The notes under the pieces: generated by a model
Databases searched by the model: none
Told to the model about the DNA's origin: nothing
The model's input: only the letters and a program-made list of their open reading frames with translations
Position numbers and translations under genes: made by a program
NCBI GenBank assembly: GCA_002007465.1
Contig: LNAC01000163.1
Span: 3,070,345 to 3,134,344 of the forward strand
Length of the DNA stretch: 64,000 bases
Direction: 5' to 3'
From: Ailurus styani
Taxonomy: Eukaryota; Chordata; Mammalia; Carnivora; Ailuridae
In this document: positions 11,576-23,308 of the stretch, piece by piece
Numbering within the stretch: position 1 is the first letter of the stretch
Layout of the letters: every line of letters starts with the position of its first letter

Positions 11576-12689
11576 CTTATAGCTAGGTGAGAGATCAGAA
11601 ACTGCTCTAATTCTGACCTCTCTGAATTAAACTAGAACAGGACAATAGGACTTGATACACGAAATCAGTAGTTTTAAAGCAAATAATAGGGAAGTGTTCT
11701 TTTATAGTCAGGGAGTCAACTTGTTACTTATCTAGATAGAATGTAGAAGAGGAAAATACACATAGGTCCTATCAGAATTTAACCAAACTTACATTTAAAT
11801 TTAGAGAGATGCATAAGGTCTTACCAGGGGAAAAGAGGGGCATGCCTTATCTTTCAAATGTAGGCCGTAGTTGATAATTACTACGATTTCTCAGGACAGT
11901 CCAGGCTCACACAAGACATCTAGTCACCCACAGACTTGGCAACAGTTCAATTATTCTGTTCAATTCAGATCACCAAGCTGGCTAATACATGCTTTCCACT
12001 TCACTGCAAGCTCTGGAGACACAAACGCTTGTCCACACCCCAGAATGAATCCAAGCTGAGGTTCAGCACAATTAGTTATTTGTTTCCTTTAACATCTGAA
12101 CCTTGTGAGATTCAGCCACCTCCTGGGAACCAGCCGTCTGCCAATGAGGCATGAATAAAACAGAGAAGGTTCCAGCTGGCATCACCTGCTGTGTTTTGCC
12201 TTATTTCTCTATGCACATTTCTAGACTTCTGAAATCCAGGGGCCTCTCTCAAGAGGACGCATGCCACATGGGCTAGGCCTCTGAGACCTTGACTCTGTTG
12301 TTGAATTTTTTATTTCTGAGTCTCAGTCTGACTCAGGTATTAGACAGTGGATATGAGACCCTGATCCTCAGATTTTCACATGGTTCTGACCCCGGCCACC
12401 CTCATCTTCCCACCCTTTCCAGGCAGTCCCCTGGATATTATTAATCTTCAGATCATTTAAAATCTGGTTAAAAGCTCATCTTTTAAGGATATCTATACTC
12501 TGCTAAGATTTCTCTATTGTCCTATACAGTGGTATTTATATTTTCATGATAGAGCTGTAAGCCATGGCATTGTTGAAGTGTCGCTGTTCTTTTCTTTCTA
12601 GTAGCTCTTCCTGAATACACAGATGATCCTTTCTCCTCATTTCCACTGCCATCATCTTAGTTTAGCCTCTTGTGACACCTCAACTTCGT
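11576..12689. other. Unassigned non-coding sequence
   Basis: No repeat is recognised. The short overlapping frames at 11871-12154 have no recognisable domain. The stretch 12060-12200 has moderate sequence complexity and no repeat signature, so it could be a conserved element, but nothing in the sequence alone proves it. Confidence 0.45.
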
Positions 12690-12915
12690 AGCAGTTAAAT
12701 TCCTGGATTTTGCAGCCTAAATTCTGGGTTTGCCTGGCTTTGGGTAAGTCACATTGTCTCCCTGTGCCTTGGTTTTCTCATCTGGGAAACCAGGGCTCAT
12801 ACTCATATTCATCTTCTAAGATTATTGGGATGATTAAATGAGTTACCACATAAAGTGCTAAGAGTACTACTTTGCTTATACAAGAGCTGAAAAAGTATTA
12901 GTATTATTTTTATTG
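12690..12915 (+). mobile_element. MIR relic
   Basis: Contains the MIR core 'ctttgggtaagtcacattgt', 'ccttggttttctcatctggg', 'gggatgattaaatgagttac' and 'cataaagtgctaagagta' in consensus order on the plus strand. Confidence 0.8.
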
Positions 12916-12994
12916 TTGTTAGTATCCTTCATACAATTCAAGACTGCTTTGCACAGAACATCAGTTCAGTTTTTAAATGAAAATAGGTTATTTT

Positions 12995-13226
12995 CCTATA
13001 GTTAAGTGTTTCTTATGGTTTGTTTCCCACTCTGATTTCATCTTTTTTTATTTTTCCTTCCCTTCCCTTCTGTTCATCTGTTTTGTTTCTTAAATTACAC
13101 GTATGAGTGAAAACATATGATATTTGTCTTTTTCTGACTTATTTCACTTAGCATAATACCCTTTAGTTCCATCCACGTCATTGCAAATGGCAAGATTTCA
13201 TTCTTTTTGATGGCTGAGTAATATTC

Positions 13227-13278
<52 letters not shown>

Positions 13279-13726
13279 TGTATTTCACATCTTCTTTATC
13301 CATTCATCTGTCGATGGACATCTGGGCTCTTTCCATAGTTTGGCTGTTGTGGATATTGCTGCCATAAATATTGGGGTGCAGATGCCCCTTTGAATCACTA
13401 TGTTTATATCCTTTGGATAAATACCTAGTAGTGCAATTGCTGTGTCATAGAGTAGCTCTATTTTTCATTTTTTGAGAAACCTCCATACTGTTTTCCAGAG
13501 TGGCTGTACCAGTTTGCATTCCTACCAACAATGTAAGAGGTTGCTGGTGGGGAGATGTGTAGGGGATTGGGTAACTGGGTGATGGGCATTAAGGAGAGCT
13601 CTTGATGTAATGAACACTGGCTGTTATAAGCAATTGATGAATCACTAAATTCTACCTCTGAACCTAATAGTACACTATATGTTAATTGAGTTGATTTTAA
13701 ATTTTTTAAAAAGAGAGGAAAAAAAA
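12995..13726 (+). mobile_element. Carnivore L1 with 5' inversion (twin-primed)
   Basis: Two joined L1 segments in opposite orientation. 12995-13541 is the reverse complement of the ORF2 end and 3'UTR start ('gatggctgagtaatattcca', 'ccagagtggctgtaccagtt'). From 13542 to 13726 the 3'UTR runs forward ('ggtgatgggcattaaggaga', 'acactatatgttaattgag') into an A-rich tail. A perfect 16-bp target-site duplication GAAAATAGGTTATTTT (12979-12994 and 13727-13742) brackets both, so this is one insertion. A GT tract at 13230-13277 has expanded inside it. Confidence 0.92.
13230..13277. repeat. (GT)n microsatellite inside L1
   Basis: An uninterrupted GT run, about 24 units, at the place where related L1s carry a short TGTATATATA stretch. 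It is likely length-variable. Confidence 0.97.
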
Positions 13727-13742
13727 GAAAATAGGTTATTTT

Positions 13743-14054
13743 ATAGCCATGCTCTATATTGGCAAAGAAGAAAAAAATTAAACAAAGCCTCTTGTAGGTA
13801 GGATGCATTTGAGAGGAGTTCAGTAGAGATGGGGTCTTCTGAAGTGCAGGTAGTCTTCAGAGATGAGACCGGAGAAGTGATAAAGGATAAAATGTAGAGA
13901 GATTTTAACACATGGTGAAGTTATTAAAGGCTACCAGGAAGTCAGAGAACTCCTGAGAGTTTCGAGTGTGTGTATGTGGGGGGGGGGGGGGGGGTTCCTG
14001 ACTCATCTGAAGGATAATAGGGAATGTTTACAAGGCCAGTCCAATGGAGTCTGA
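13743..14054. other. Unassigned sequence with a 17-base G run
   Basis: No gene or interspersed repeat is seen. A homopolymer of 17 G lies at 13978-13994 after GTGTGTATGT. The run may be miscounted in the assembly. Confidence 0.55.
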
Positions 14055-14235
14055 GTTTCATTCACTCGTGAAAAGATTCCAGTGGTCATTTACTACTAGA
14101 TGCCAAGTATTTGCTAAGTTCTGGGGATATAATGATGAGTAACGTTGACACGGTTTATGTCACAGTTTATGACGTGGAGTTCATGGTCTAGAGGGAGAGA
14201 GACACAATTAAAATAAACAGCTACCACAGCATGGT
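14055..14235 (+). mobile_element. L2 LINE 3' relic
   Basis: 'gatgccaagtatttgctaag' then 'ctggggatataatgatgagt' and 'tcatggtctagagggagaga' follow the order of the L2 3' region ('gccaggcactgtgctaggcgc... ggggatacaa...'). Confidence 0.55.
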
Positions 14236-14344
14236 AAATGCTGTAGAGGGCATGGAGACCGCCTCTTCCCCACTTCATCTCACCCATTCCAATTCCGGAG
14301 GGGCTAGTGTGCGAGTGGGACTGACTCCTAACTCTAGTGGGGTT

Positions 14345-14535
14345 TGATTAATGTAAACCCATTGTTTCTAACTCTGATGCACATTCCAATTATGGGGGGA
14401 ATTTAACAAAATTATAGACACTAGGGCGCTGCCCTTAGAGATGAATTGATGAGGGTGGGAGCCTGAGAATTGATAGCGGTTGCAGAGCTCCCTAGATGAT
14501 GCTAATGTGCAGCCAGGGCTGAGAACCAGTGGCTT
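14345..14535 (-). mobile_element. Non-autonomous DNA transposon relic (hAT-like)
   Basis: The plus strand reads 'tctaactctgatgcacattc', then diverged internal sequence, then 'gctgagaaccagtggcttct'. The overall layout matches a short mammalian hAT-Charlie-type element whose ends read CAGTGGTTCTCA. The exact subfamily is not assigned. Confidence 0.5.
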
Positions 14536-15065
14536 CTCTTACTTTTCTTGCTAGGATGTTTTGTTCAGGAATTGTTCTGGAGATGAAGCCCATAGGCCTA
14601 TGGCAGCCACAGTGTACCCCTACCCCTGCCATTGAAACTAGTTTAAGTAGGGTGGGGGGTCGGAGGGCTGGGGTGGGGGTGGTTCCATCAGAATGAACCC
14701 TAGTACTTTTGTCTGAGGGTTCTCTGAAGTGATACTATGTAAGCAATGAAACTGTTGCTAGTAACCATCTTGCAAAGCCAACCCCTGGAGTCAGACATAG
14801 CCAACAGAATGTCAGAGAAAGGGACGGGCCGAGGAATGCATGCCTGCTGCTTCCCTACCCCTGGACTTCCTAGTTACCTGAACCAAATAACCCCCCTTGA
14901 ATGTTTAAGTCAGTTTGAGTTGGGTTTATTAGTACTTGGAACTGTAGCATGACAATACAAGAATCCTGTTTGACTGGACAGATATGCTATGGTAGATTCA
15001 AGGTGCTTACCCCTGGGAAAAGATCACAGAAACGAGTGGGTGCTGGAGAGGAAGAGGATACTCAG
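14536..15065. other. Unassigned sequence with a G-quadruplex motif
   Basis: No repeat or gene is recognised. A plus-strand run of five G-tracts (14650-14679) meets the usual G-quadruplex pattern: GGG, GGGGGG, GGG, GGGG and GGGGG with loops of 1-5 bases. Confidence 0.55.
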
Positions 15066-15069
15066 TTTA

Positions 15070-15310
15070 TGGTTAGAGGAGCAACGTGACATTTTGGAAA
15101 GAGCAGGGGCTTTAGAGTTGGACACACCTGGGTTTCTGTTCTGATTCTGCCCCATACTGGCTCCCTCTCCCAATTTCCTCATCTTTAAGTTGAGGGTATT
15201 AACAGAACTTTTAGGATTGTGATTAGGTTTAATTGAGATTAATTATGAAGCTGGCTGGGTCCAGTGGCTATTGGTACATTGTAGATACTCAAAATATGAG
15301 GGCTATCGCT
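15070..15310 (+). mobile_element. MIR relic
   Basis: MIR order on the plus strand: 'gaaagagcaggggctttaga', 'gttggacacacctgggtttc', 'caatttcctcatctttaagt' and a tail 'tacattgtagatactcaaaa'. Confidence 0.8.
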
Positions 15311-15314
15311 TCTC

Positions 15315-16620
15315 TAGTGGTAGCTGCTACTGGAAAAAGTGATGAAAGGTATCAGGTCCTGAGTTTAGGGACTGAATGGCATACAGTAGGGTCCACAGGG
15401 ACTAGAGCCAATGGGATGGGACTGCCTAAGTCTCACCAGGCCTGGATCTGATGGGAGGCTGACATTGTTATGAATAGCTGGAATAGGAAGGGACAAAAAT
15501 TGGAACAGAAAGTTGTATGCTTAACGGACTATTCCTGGTAGGCAGAATTATCTGGTTGGACTCTCCCTCCCTTTTGTTGTAGGTGTGGTTCTCTGTAAGG
15601 AATTAATGTTGCTCAACTCTAACAGAAACATCTTGCTTGTATCCTGCTGGATAAAAGTTGATAAATTGATGTCTGTGACCCAGCTCATCCTTTTGTCCCT
15701 TATCTGGAGTAAACGTGGACAAGATGAGTTACAGGACAATTGGACTTGTCACTGTCTTTACCTCTGCTTCATTCTTGTCAAGTCTTCCTAGAAATGTATT
15801 GTAGTTGCCTTGAACGAATTCAGGAAATACTCCGGTGTTTGTTCGGACTTGGGAAACTGTATTATTCTTCTTTGCAATAATTTACAAAATGTTTTTAAGA
15901 TGGGTTACTTCTATAGAAAGTTATGCAAACTGTCACATAGTAATTCTTTATTAATCTCTATTTTAGAAAATATCTTTCCTTTGCTTTACTCCTAGGTGCT
16001 AAAACAGCATGCTGTACAAAATTAATGGCCCAAACTTCACACCTGGAGTCAGGCACTAGAGTTAGCCAGAAAAAATTATGAAAGGAGAGATAATCTGGAG
16101 CCTACCCCAGTCTGTTGGATCACTTGTTCCTTCTCTACACCCTAATGTTATGGCTTCAGCTGCAATTTAAAGCAAATTTAAAGAAAAATAAGCAGCTAAG
16201 TATAGATACCTTTTTCTTAACTAAGCTTTAACTATAATCTGTCATTGCCTGATGTAACCTCTAATTTTTTTCTTCCTTTCTTCACTCTGTTCTGAAGACA
16301 TTGTCTTATTTTCTCATACTTAGACATGCATGCTTAACTGTTATTAACGGAGTTTCTTGCTCAGCCTTTGGTATGAATCACCTTGCCAGCTCTTAGTACT
16401 CTGGTAAAGAATCTTTTCTTTGTGCTTTACTTTTCTTAGGAGCACAAACTTCATCTTTCATGTAGGTTTTCTTAGCTCCAGAAGGCACAAGGCTGTCCTG
16501 AAGGAACAAGTTTCCCAAGGAAGGCACAAACCCCCTGGCTGTCATTTTCCAATCATATGAAGGCCTTGACTGGCAAATCATTTTTATGTTACTCCTCATA
16601 ATTTCACATGTCTGATATGG
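15315..16620. other. Unassigned non-coding sequence
   Basis: About 1.3 kb without a recognised repeat or gene. Short frames at 15548-15995 and 16393-16599 show no domain and no convincing exon context. Confidence 0.5.
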
Positions 16621-16621
16621 G

Positions 16622-16845
16622 GGAAAGGCATGGGCTTTGGGTTCAGGACCCAGCTTTGCAATTTATCTTTGTGATCTAGGGCAACTATTTAACTTCTCCA
16701 AAACCTAGTTTTCTCATCTGTAAAATGGACAATAACTGAAATAATAAGATTATTATGTATGTGAAATAATAAAATATATAGACCACCTAGCTTGGTACCT
16801 GTACATGGTGAGTACTCAATAAATTTTAATTCCTTAGTATCTTCT
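16622..16845 (+). mobile_element. MIR relic
   Basis: Contains 'ggcatgggctttgggttcag', 'tgtgatctagggcaactatt', 'tagttttctcatctgtaaaa' and the tail 'gtgagtactcaataaatttt', in MIR order. Confidence 0.85.
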
Positions 16846-17044
16846 ACTCCTCTCTTTTGAGGCTTCTAATTGGGGTAAAATCATTTGCACAAAATACTAA
16901 TTATTATAATTTGACTGCTCTAACAGCTTGTAACATACTTTAAACCTTATTCTCAAAAGAATGATGCCTAATTTTTTCTTGGGCTTAACTATAAAGTTCA
17001 TTGCATTTATTATTTGCCCCAGAATGCTGAGAGAACTGGCAGTT

Positions 17045-18935
17045 AATAATTCACAGTTATTGTCAGTGATCTTTGATAAGACATGGAGGATAGGAGGGAT
17101 TCCAAAAAACTTGGAACGAGCAAATATTCCAAATTTCTAAAGGAAGAACAAAATATATACCCTCACTGCGTGCCCCACCAAATGATAGAGCAGCTATCTT
17201 GATTATCAATCTCTGGAAAAATTCTAAAAATGAGACTATACTTAGGATTTGTAAGCATTTAGAATAGAAAGCCATGATTGTTAAGAACTAGTGTGGATTC
17301 ATTAGGACCAGGACTCTATATTCTAAGTCCTGTGGATCACTTCAATGCTGTAGGCATAGTATATCTTGAGGCAGCAAAGCCTCTGACAAAATCCTCATGG
17401 TATCCTTGTAGATAAAATACTTAGAGAAAAGTGCTCTGGATTATCTACCTATCTTGTAGCTTTTTCTTTGTTCTAAAAAGAACTTTGGTGGCTTTACCAG
17501 TACATAAAACTCAATGAGATGAGCTTCCCTCCCCCTCAGAATAAAGAAGTGAGGAAATTAGAGTAAATGGGAAAAAAAAAGTTAGGGAGAATAAGACGAA
17601 ACCACAAGTGTGTGGTTGGTCCATGAAATGTATGCTGTGAGATTCTATTATTCCATATTCTGTGCACTTTCTAGAGGTAGTTTTCAGATTTTGCTGTGGG
17701 CTTCCTAATAGTCCGTGCAAAGAGGAAACATCATAAATAAAGCTGTCTATAAGAAAGAAAAACAGTACTGAGAACAGAGAGAAACTTCTGTGGGTTCTCG
17801 TAAAGAGGACATATGTCATATAGTAAACCATCTGCTCAGTACATCCTCACATGAAATGCAGTGGTGAGTTTCAAGGGCTGCTTCTTATGAAGTACCTTTG
17901 TGTGGGCCAAAGCACTATTGTGTAAAAAAAAAAAAATCTATGGGAAATTGGGGGTTAGGGGTCATGAGAATGCCATCAAGCTAGATATGCAATTCTCTGG
18001 TAGTTGGGAGAATGTTTTTACCATTAGGTTCTAGCTCAACAGACTGATTTGTAAAACTTCTCCAAAGATCATTCATTAAAGGATTGATGTCTCTAATGCT
18101 CTCCTCTATCCTTGGATACCCAGAATAATCGTCAAAGATAAAACCATAGAAAATACTCTTCATATTTTGGAAATGAAATTTGGGAGGGACAGTGGATACA
18201 GTTAAGTGGTCTTCATAGCTGAAATGTTGGGTTATAGTCTACCAGATGAAATTTGGTAGCTCTAAATATGTATAAGATAGTGGATTTAGGTTAAGAAGAA
18301 AATCCTTGAGTTAGAGAATAAGGGACATGCTGAAAGCAAAGCAGACTGTTTGAAAAGGACCCCAGGAGCATCTGTGACTACAAACTCAGATGGATCAATA
18401 GTGTGACATGACTTCTAAGAAAGCTAAATTTGCATCTATAGAAGCATTGTGCCCACAGAGTCGTGTTGTGCTATGAACTGGTTAGATCACATCTGGAGAC
18501 TTGTGTTAAATTTTTACATCATTTTCCAAGAGAGATACTCAAGCAAAGGTGAGTATCTGGGGTGCTGAGGATTCTCAAGGAAAATTAAGGGAAACTTCAG
18601 ATGCTTATCTCAGAAATGAGAAGACAAAGCCATATGCAGGTGAAGAGGTATTATGTGGATAAGGGAATAATTTCTTCCTGGATTAATCTAGAAAGAAATA
18701 TGAAAAAAAAAACCCAGTGATTCCTTGTATAGGAACATGTTAAAGAAAATATTCTGAGAGCTATCTGAAAAGTCAAAATTTTCTCTGTTATGAGTATTGA
18801 GGTTCCTGTCATTGGAAGAAATCAAGGAAAATCTGTGTATTTGCCAGAAATATTATAAAGGATGGTAGGGTGACGGTGAGAGATTGCCCTAGGTGACCTT
18901 CGTATTCCCTTCCACTTCCAAGATTTTATGCACCT
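17045..18935 (+). mobile_element. L3/CR1-type LINE relic, long
   Basis: A diverged CR1-clade LINE (mammalian L3). The ORF2-like part reads 'gtggattcattaggaccagg', then 'gcaaagcctctgacaaaatc' and 'tcatggtatccttgtagata'. Further on is 'gttagatcacatctggagac'. The 3' end has 'attggaagaaatcaagg', 'gccctaggtgacctt' and 'cttccacttccaagattt'. The reading frame is lost. At nearly 1.9 kb it is long for so old a family. Boundaries are approximate and the middle (17500-18250) is only weakly recognisable. Confidence 0.6.
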
Positions 18936-18939
18936 TTCT

Positions 18940-19955
18940 CTGAAATGGCAGAAATTTCAACAGTCAAAAAAACCCACCAGTTATTTAAGGAAGAAAATCA
19001 ATCTAGTCTCAGACTATTGTTAGTGCCTCAGAAGATCTGCCCCCAAATGACTAAGTTAAAATAACACAAGCAGAAGATGATGAATCATGCTGCTTTGCCT
19101 AATGGTCTCTAACGTGCAAAGCCCAGGCTCACAGCTGCCACTCTGTGTGCCTATGTGGGGAGGGAGAACTAAATTATGGTAGGTATGACACTGTAATGTT
19201 CCCAGTTGGTAGCTTGTGTGTATGTGATTACCTAGGATTCCTTACCAGCTGTTTTTTAACATTAGTCATACTGATTTAAAACAACCACCCTCTTTTCATT
19301 TATCTCAATAAGCACTGTTCTTTTAGGAGGAGTAAGACATTTCATTTAAAAGTGGAAGCTTTTCTTAGTTCTTGAGCACATGTGATAGGATTGTATACAT
19401 ATGTCCTTCATGGGGTCGTTGTGAGTCTCAGATGAGGTAATTAATGAAGTTATATTCTGTCTTGTTATTCTTGACCCGGGTCACATATGTGAACAGGTTC
19501 ACAGGAGTGGGGAACATTAGTGTCCTTCTTGGGCCAGAATAAAGAAAGGTTTTAATGGGTGAACAAGCTTTTGGAAGGGGTCCACAGAAGATGAGCAATC
19601 AGGACAGATGGTCTCCAACTACCTCCCCCCATTCACAGTGTGAGGGGACTTAGATGGTGGGTTTCCTTTCTTGTTGCTCCTGGAACTTGAATGAGGCCAA
19701 ACCTTGAGGTGTGCTGAACTGATACAGGAATATGATCATACTCCATCTGGAATACGGATGGGGTCACCAAGGGTAGGGAAGATCAGGGCCTGGAAAGAAC
19801 CCAGGAATAATTTAATCAGGGGTGGAATGGGGAGGAGACACTGAAAGCTCAAGTCCAAGGTCTAAAGCCAGAATAAGAACCAATGGGGTGTCTAGATATT
19901 AGAAGCTAGAAAATAAGTCAGTTGAAGCCTGTCCATACAGATTCCGGTAAAAGGT
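18940..19955. other. Unassigned non-coding sequence
   Basis: No gene, RNA or clear repeat. Part of 19380-19450 faintly resembles a MIR tail ('gggtcgttgtgagtctcaga') but is not firm. Confidence 0.5.
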
Positions 19956-19959
19956 TGTT

Positions 19960-20290
19960 GTCTCATTCATATGACACTCATACTCTGTTAGTGGGAATGT
20001 AAATTGGTATAAACTTTATGGAGGGTAATCTGGAAATATATATTAAAAGTCTTTATACATGTGCACCACCTTTAACCTAGTAATTATACTTTAGCAATGT
20101 ATTCTAAGGAAATAATTGTCTACGAAGAAGTGTTTACCAGGATGTTCATTAAAGTATTATTTAAATGGTCAAGAGATGTAAAAACATATGCCAGAACCTA
20201 GAAGTTATTTAAATAAATAAAAATTACATATTAATATAATGGGGTATTATGCAATCATTAAAATTACATTGTTCACAATTCATACATTTC
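19960..20290 (+). mobile_element. Old L1 ORF2 3' fragment
   Basis: 'gttagtgggaatgtaaattg', 'ttaacctagtaattatactt', 'ccaggatgttcattaaagta' and 'atggggtattatgcaatcat' follow the C-terminal ORF2 region of mammalian L1M elements. The frame is degraded. Confidence 0.8.
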
Positions 20291-20559
20291 ATATGAATAT
20301 TGTTGGAAGTGGCTTTAACTGGAATTAATGGAGTTGTTCTGCAGTCGCTATTACATGGTAGGGATCAAATCTGCTCTTGTCAATATTTCTCTTATTCTCC
20401 AGGATTGGACACTGTTATGGTCCTATATCATCTTGCATATCTCAGGGTCACCAAGCCGATAATGGGTAGGTTCCCTTTTCTTAGAACTTTTTACTTAGAC
20501 CTCTTTTGGAGTTAGCATGAAGCCTTTATGGATATCAGCATTTATCCGATGTCTCTTCC

Positions 20560-21715
20560 TCCTCGCTGGTTCCTCCACATAGGCTCTGACTTGTAAATAT
20601 TGCCCCCTGTGTTCAGTTCTTGGACCTATTTGTTTTCTATCTACACTTACTGGTAATCTCTTCTAGTCTATGGCTTTTAATATCATCTTTGTGCTGATAA
20701 CTCCCAAATTCCTAACATGACCTCTCCCCAAGACTCAGACGAACACATTCAACTATTTATTTAAGGTCTCCACTTTGGTGGTTTGACTTTGGTGTTTGAC
20801 TCAGATGTCAAACCTAAGCTGAATTCCTAAACATGCCCACTGCAGACCTGCTCTTTCCACAGTGCTCCTTGTCAGGTAAGTGATCATGCTATTCTTTCAG
20901 TTTCCAGGGATAGAAACCTTGGTGACATTCTTTACACTCCTCTTTTTCTCATACCCCATATCAAAACTATCACCCTATCCTGTAGGAGGCTGTATCTTCT
21001 TTCAAAATCTCTGCAGAATCTGACTGCCTCTTCCCACCCACACCTCTACCTTCTGGTTCTAGCCACTATCTCCTGGATGGCCCCAGCCTCCTACTTGGTC
21101 TCCTGCTTCCACTCTTGCCTCTAGAATCTATTTTCAACAAGGTAATTCTCCAAAACCCCAAGCCATGTCATGTCCCTCTTCTCCACTCAGTATTCACCAA
21201 AGGTTTCCATCTCTCTCAGAAAAGAATTCCAGACTTTCCTTGATATATATACAAGGCCCTGTGTGACCTTGCCTCTGGTTACCTTTTCTGACCTCCTCTT
21301 CGATTACTCTTTTCCTCGTTCTGTTCTACCCACATGGTTCCCTCCATAGTGTTCCTAGAATATGCCCAAGTAGTTTCCTGCCTCAGGGCCATTCCCTGGA
21401 ATGCTCTTTTCTACTACCCTCGTGGTTCATCCCTCCACTATGTCAGTCTTTTGTGTCAAAGACTTTTAAAATCACAATCCCTTTCCTCCCTCTTGTCTCT
21501 ACTTGCCTTCTTCCTTGCTTTCTTTCCCTCTATAGTGGCTACCACCATGTAACATACTTAATTATTTCTTATTGTCTGTTTCCTCCAACAAGAATGAAAG
21601 CTCCACTGGGACAGAGATTTTTCTTCTTTTGTTCACTGGTTTATCCCAAATTTTGTGCATGGTACATATTAGATACTCAATAAATATTCATTGTTGAATA
21701 AATCTATGAATGTTA
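20560..21715 (+). mobile_element. L2 LINE relic, well preserved (about 1.15 kb)
   Basis: Follows the L2 3' region closely: 'gctgataactcccaaattcc', 'gcatgtcatgtccc'-like sequence, 'acaaggccctgtgtgacctt', 'cctgcctcagggccattccc', 'tggaatgctc', then the 3'UTR 'atgaaagctccactgggaca' and 'gatactcaataaatattcat', ending in a (TGAA)-type tail. L2 once encoded a reverse transcriptase. Here the small open frames at 21334-21683 are fragments only. Confidence 0.85.
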
Positions 21716-21719
21716 TATC

Positions 21720-22285
21720 TGAAGAAATACCAAAGTGTTACTCTTGGTGCTAAGGTGATGAATAAAGTTCAGGGTCATTTGGAAACTTTTAAGTGCTCAT
21801 GGGATGAATGATTGCTTTAATATCATAAGATGCCCAAAGGTAACAAGGGAAAAGTCAGATAAGACCTCTGAGGCTCAATTAGGATGATGGGTGTTCCTTC
21901 ACTCTCTTCTGGTGATGGTCCTGTCACTTGACATGGGATATAGCTTGTTACGATGATGGAAGGAAGGAGTTGAAACTTAGAGAGGATTGTGAAATATTAT
22001 AATGGAGATGGTTGAAAATATCCCTCTTAAACCTAGGTGGGAGACATTCATGAGGAAGCTGTTATCTCATCATTAAAATCTCCTAAGACTATGTGTACCC
22101 TGCCAGTTTCTGTGTTATTTATATTACCCATTACTTCAAGGCTGTTATAGGGGCTATTTATAGGGGGTTTCTGATTCTGGAAGAAAATATAAATTGATAG
22201 GGGAACATAGTCACCATATATTTAATTCTGAAAGAAGATTATAAAAAACCATAAAGATAGTAACCTCATTTACTTGGAAAAAAAA
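21720..22285. other. Unassigned non-coding sequence
   Basis: Nothing recognisable beyond simple A- and T-rich stretches. Confidence 0.5.
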
Positions 22286-22289
22286 TCTT

Positions 22290-22495
22290 TACTTTCTATC
22301 ATCTGGCTACCTAAAGATACATGTGCCAAGAAAATGTAATGGAAGGATAGCATACCAAGGTTCTAACAGTGAGTATCTCTGGATGTTGACTATATTTTTA
22401 TTTCTTTTTCTTTTGCTTACCTCTATCTGTAATCTCTAATTTTCTACAACGAATATATTGTGCTTTTACAATAAGAAATAAATTGTGAACATGGT
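22290..22495 (+). mobile_element. Old L1 3'UTR fragment
   Basis: 'acagtgagtatctctggatg', then 'ctctaattttctacaacgaa' and 'tgtgcttttacaataag' match the 3' end common to L1ME-type elements on the plus strand. Confidence 0.7.
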
Positions 22496-22734
22496 TGTGG
22501 AGTTATTAGACAGTCTGAGGGTATGGGTAGATTATAGGCAATGACCATGGAGTCTCGATGCTAGAAATGACTTTTAGGTTATAAGGCCAACCTCTGCAAT
22601 ATCTTTGCCAAGTGGTTTCCTACTCGTACACCTCTGATGGCAGAGAGCCTTCTGAGTCAGCCCATACCATATGCCCGCCTATGACTTCCACGCAATGGAG
22701 GTTTTACCCTTTGGAGTCATAAATTCTGGATTTT

Positions 22735-22990
22735 TGCAATAGCCTCCTACTCAGTCTACTTTCTACTCTTGCCTTGTTATAATCTATCTATTCTCACAAA
22801 GTGATCCACCAAAAACCGTAGTCTTATGTGATTCTTCTGCTTAAAATTCACTTTCCAGCTCCTTTAGAGAAAAGTCAAGGACTTTCCATGACTTAAAAGT
22901 TCCTATGTCCTTGAATCTGTCTCCTACATTAAAACCAGCTCCCTTGATAACTGCTTGTGTTTTTGAGGCCCATCACCTTCCTGGGCATAT
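22735..22990 (+). mobile_element. L2 LINE relic
   Basis: 'caatagcctcctactcagtc', 'gtgatccaccaaaa', 'cttctgcttaaaattcactt' and 'agaaaagtcaaggactttcc' follow the L2 ORF2 order. Confidence 0.6.
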
Positions 22991-23230
22991 CACTTTGGAT
23001 ATTATCCTCCTCTTAATTTTCCTTTACAGTGTTTGTCTTTTGAACTGAATACAGCATTCCTAGGATTATCGGACACCCCATAGCAAAGCAAAATGTTTCC
23101 TTCCTTGTTCTGAATTCTTTAGTCAATTCAGTCCAAGATTGAATTATCCCGATTAGAGGACTTGTCAAGAAAGAAAGATCATGTTCTAGTTTCTGATTCA
23201 CACATTGTTTATGGCTATGGGAATTTTCCA

Positions 23231-23307
23231 AGTCTAACACACGCACACACACACACACACCTATATATAGTTTCAGTCTAGTTCTAAGGGGAAAAGTAGG
23301 GGAAAAA
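23231..23307. repeat. Direct duplication around N, copy 1 (77 bp)
   Basis: Begins AGTCTAACACACGCAC, contains a CA tract and ends AGTAGGGGAAAAA directly before the single N at 23308. Copy 2 (23309-23383) is identical except for one fewer CA unit. Best explained as two alleles at overlapping contig ends. Confidence 0.95.
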
Positions 23308-23308
23308 N
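23308..23308. other. Assembly gap (single N) between duplicate ends
   Basis: One ambiguous base lies exactly between the two copies. The minus-strand frame at 23013-23336 runs across it and repeats the same peptide twice, which is a product of the duplication. Confidence 0.95.
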
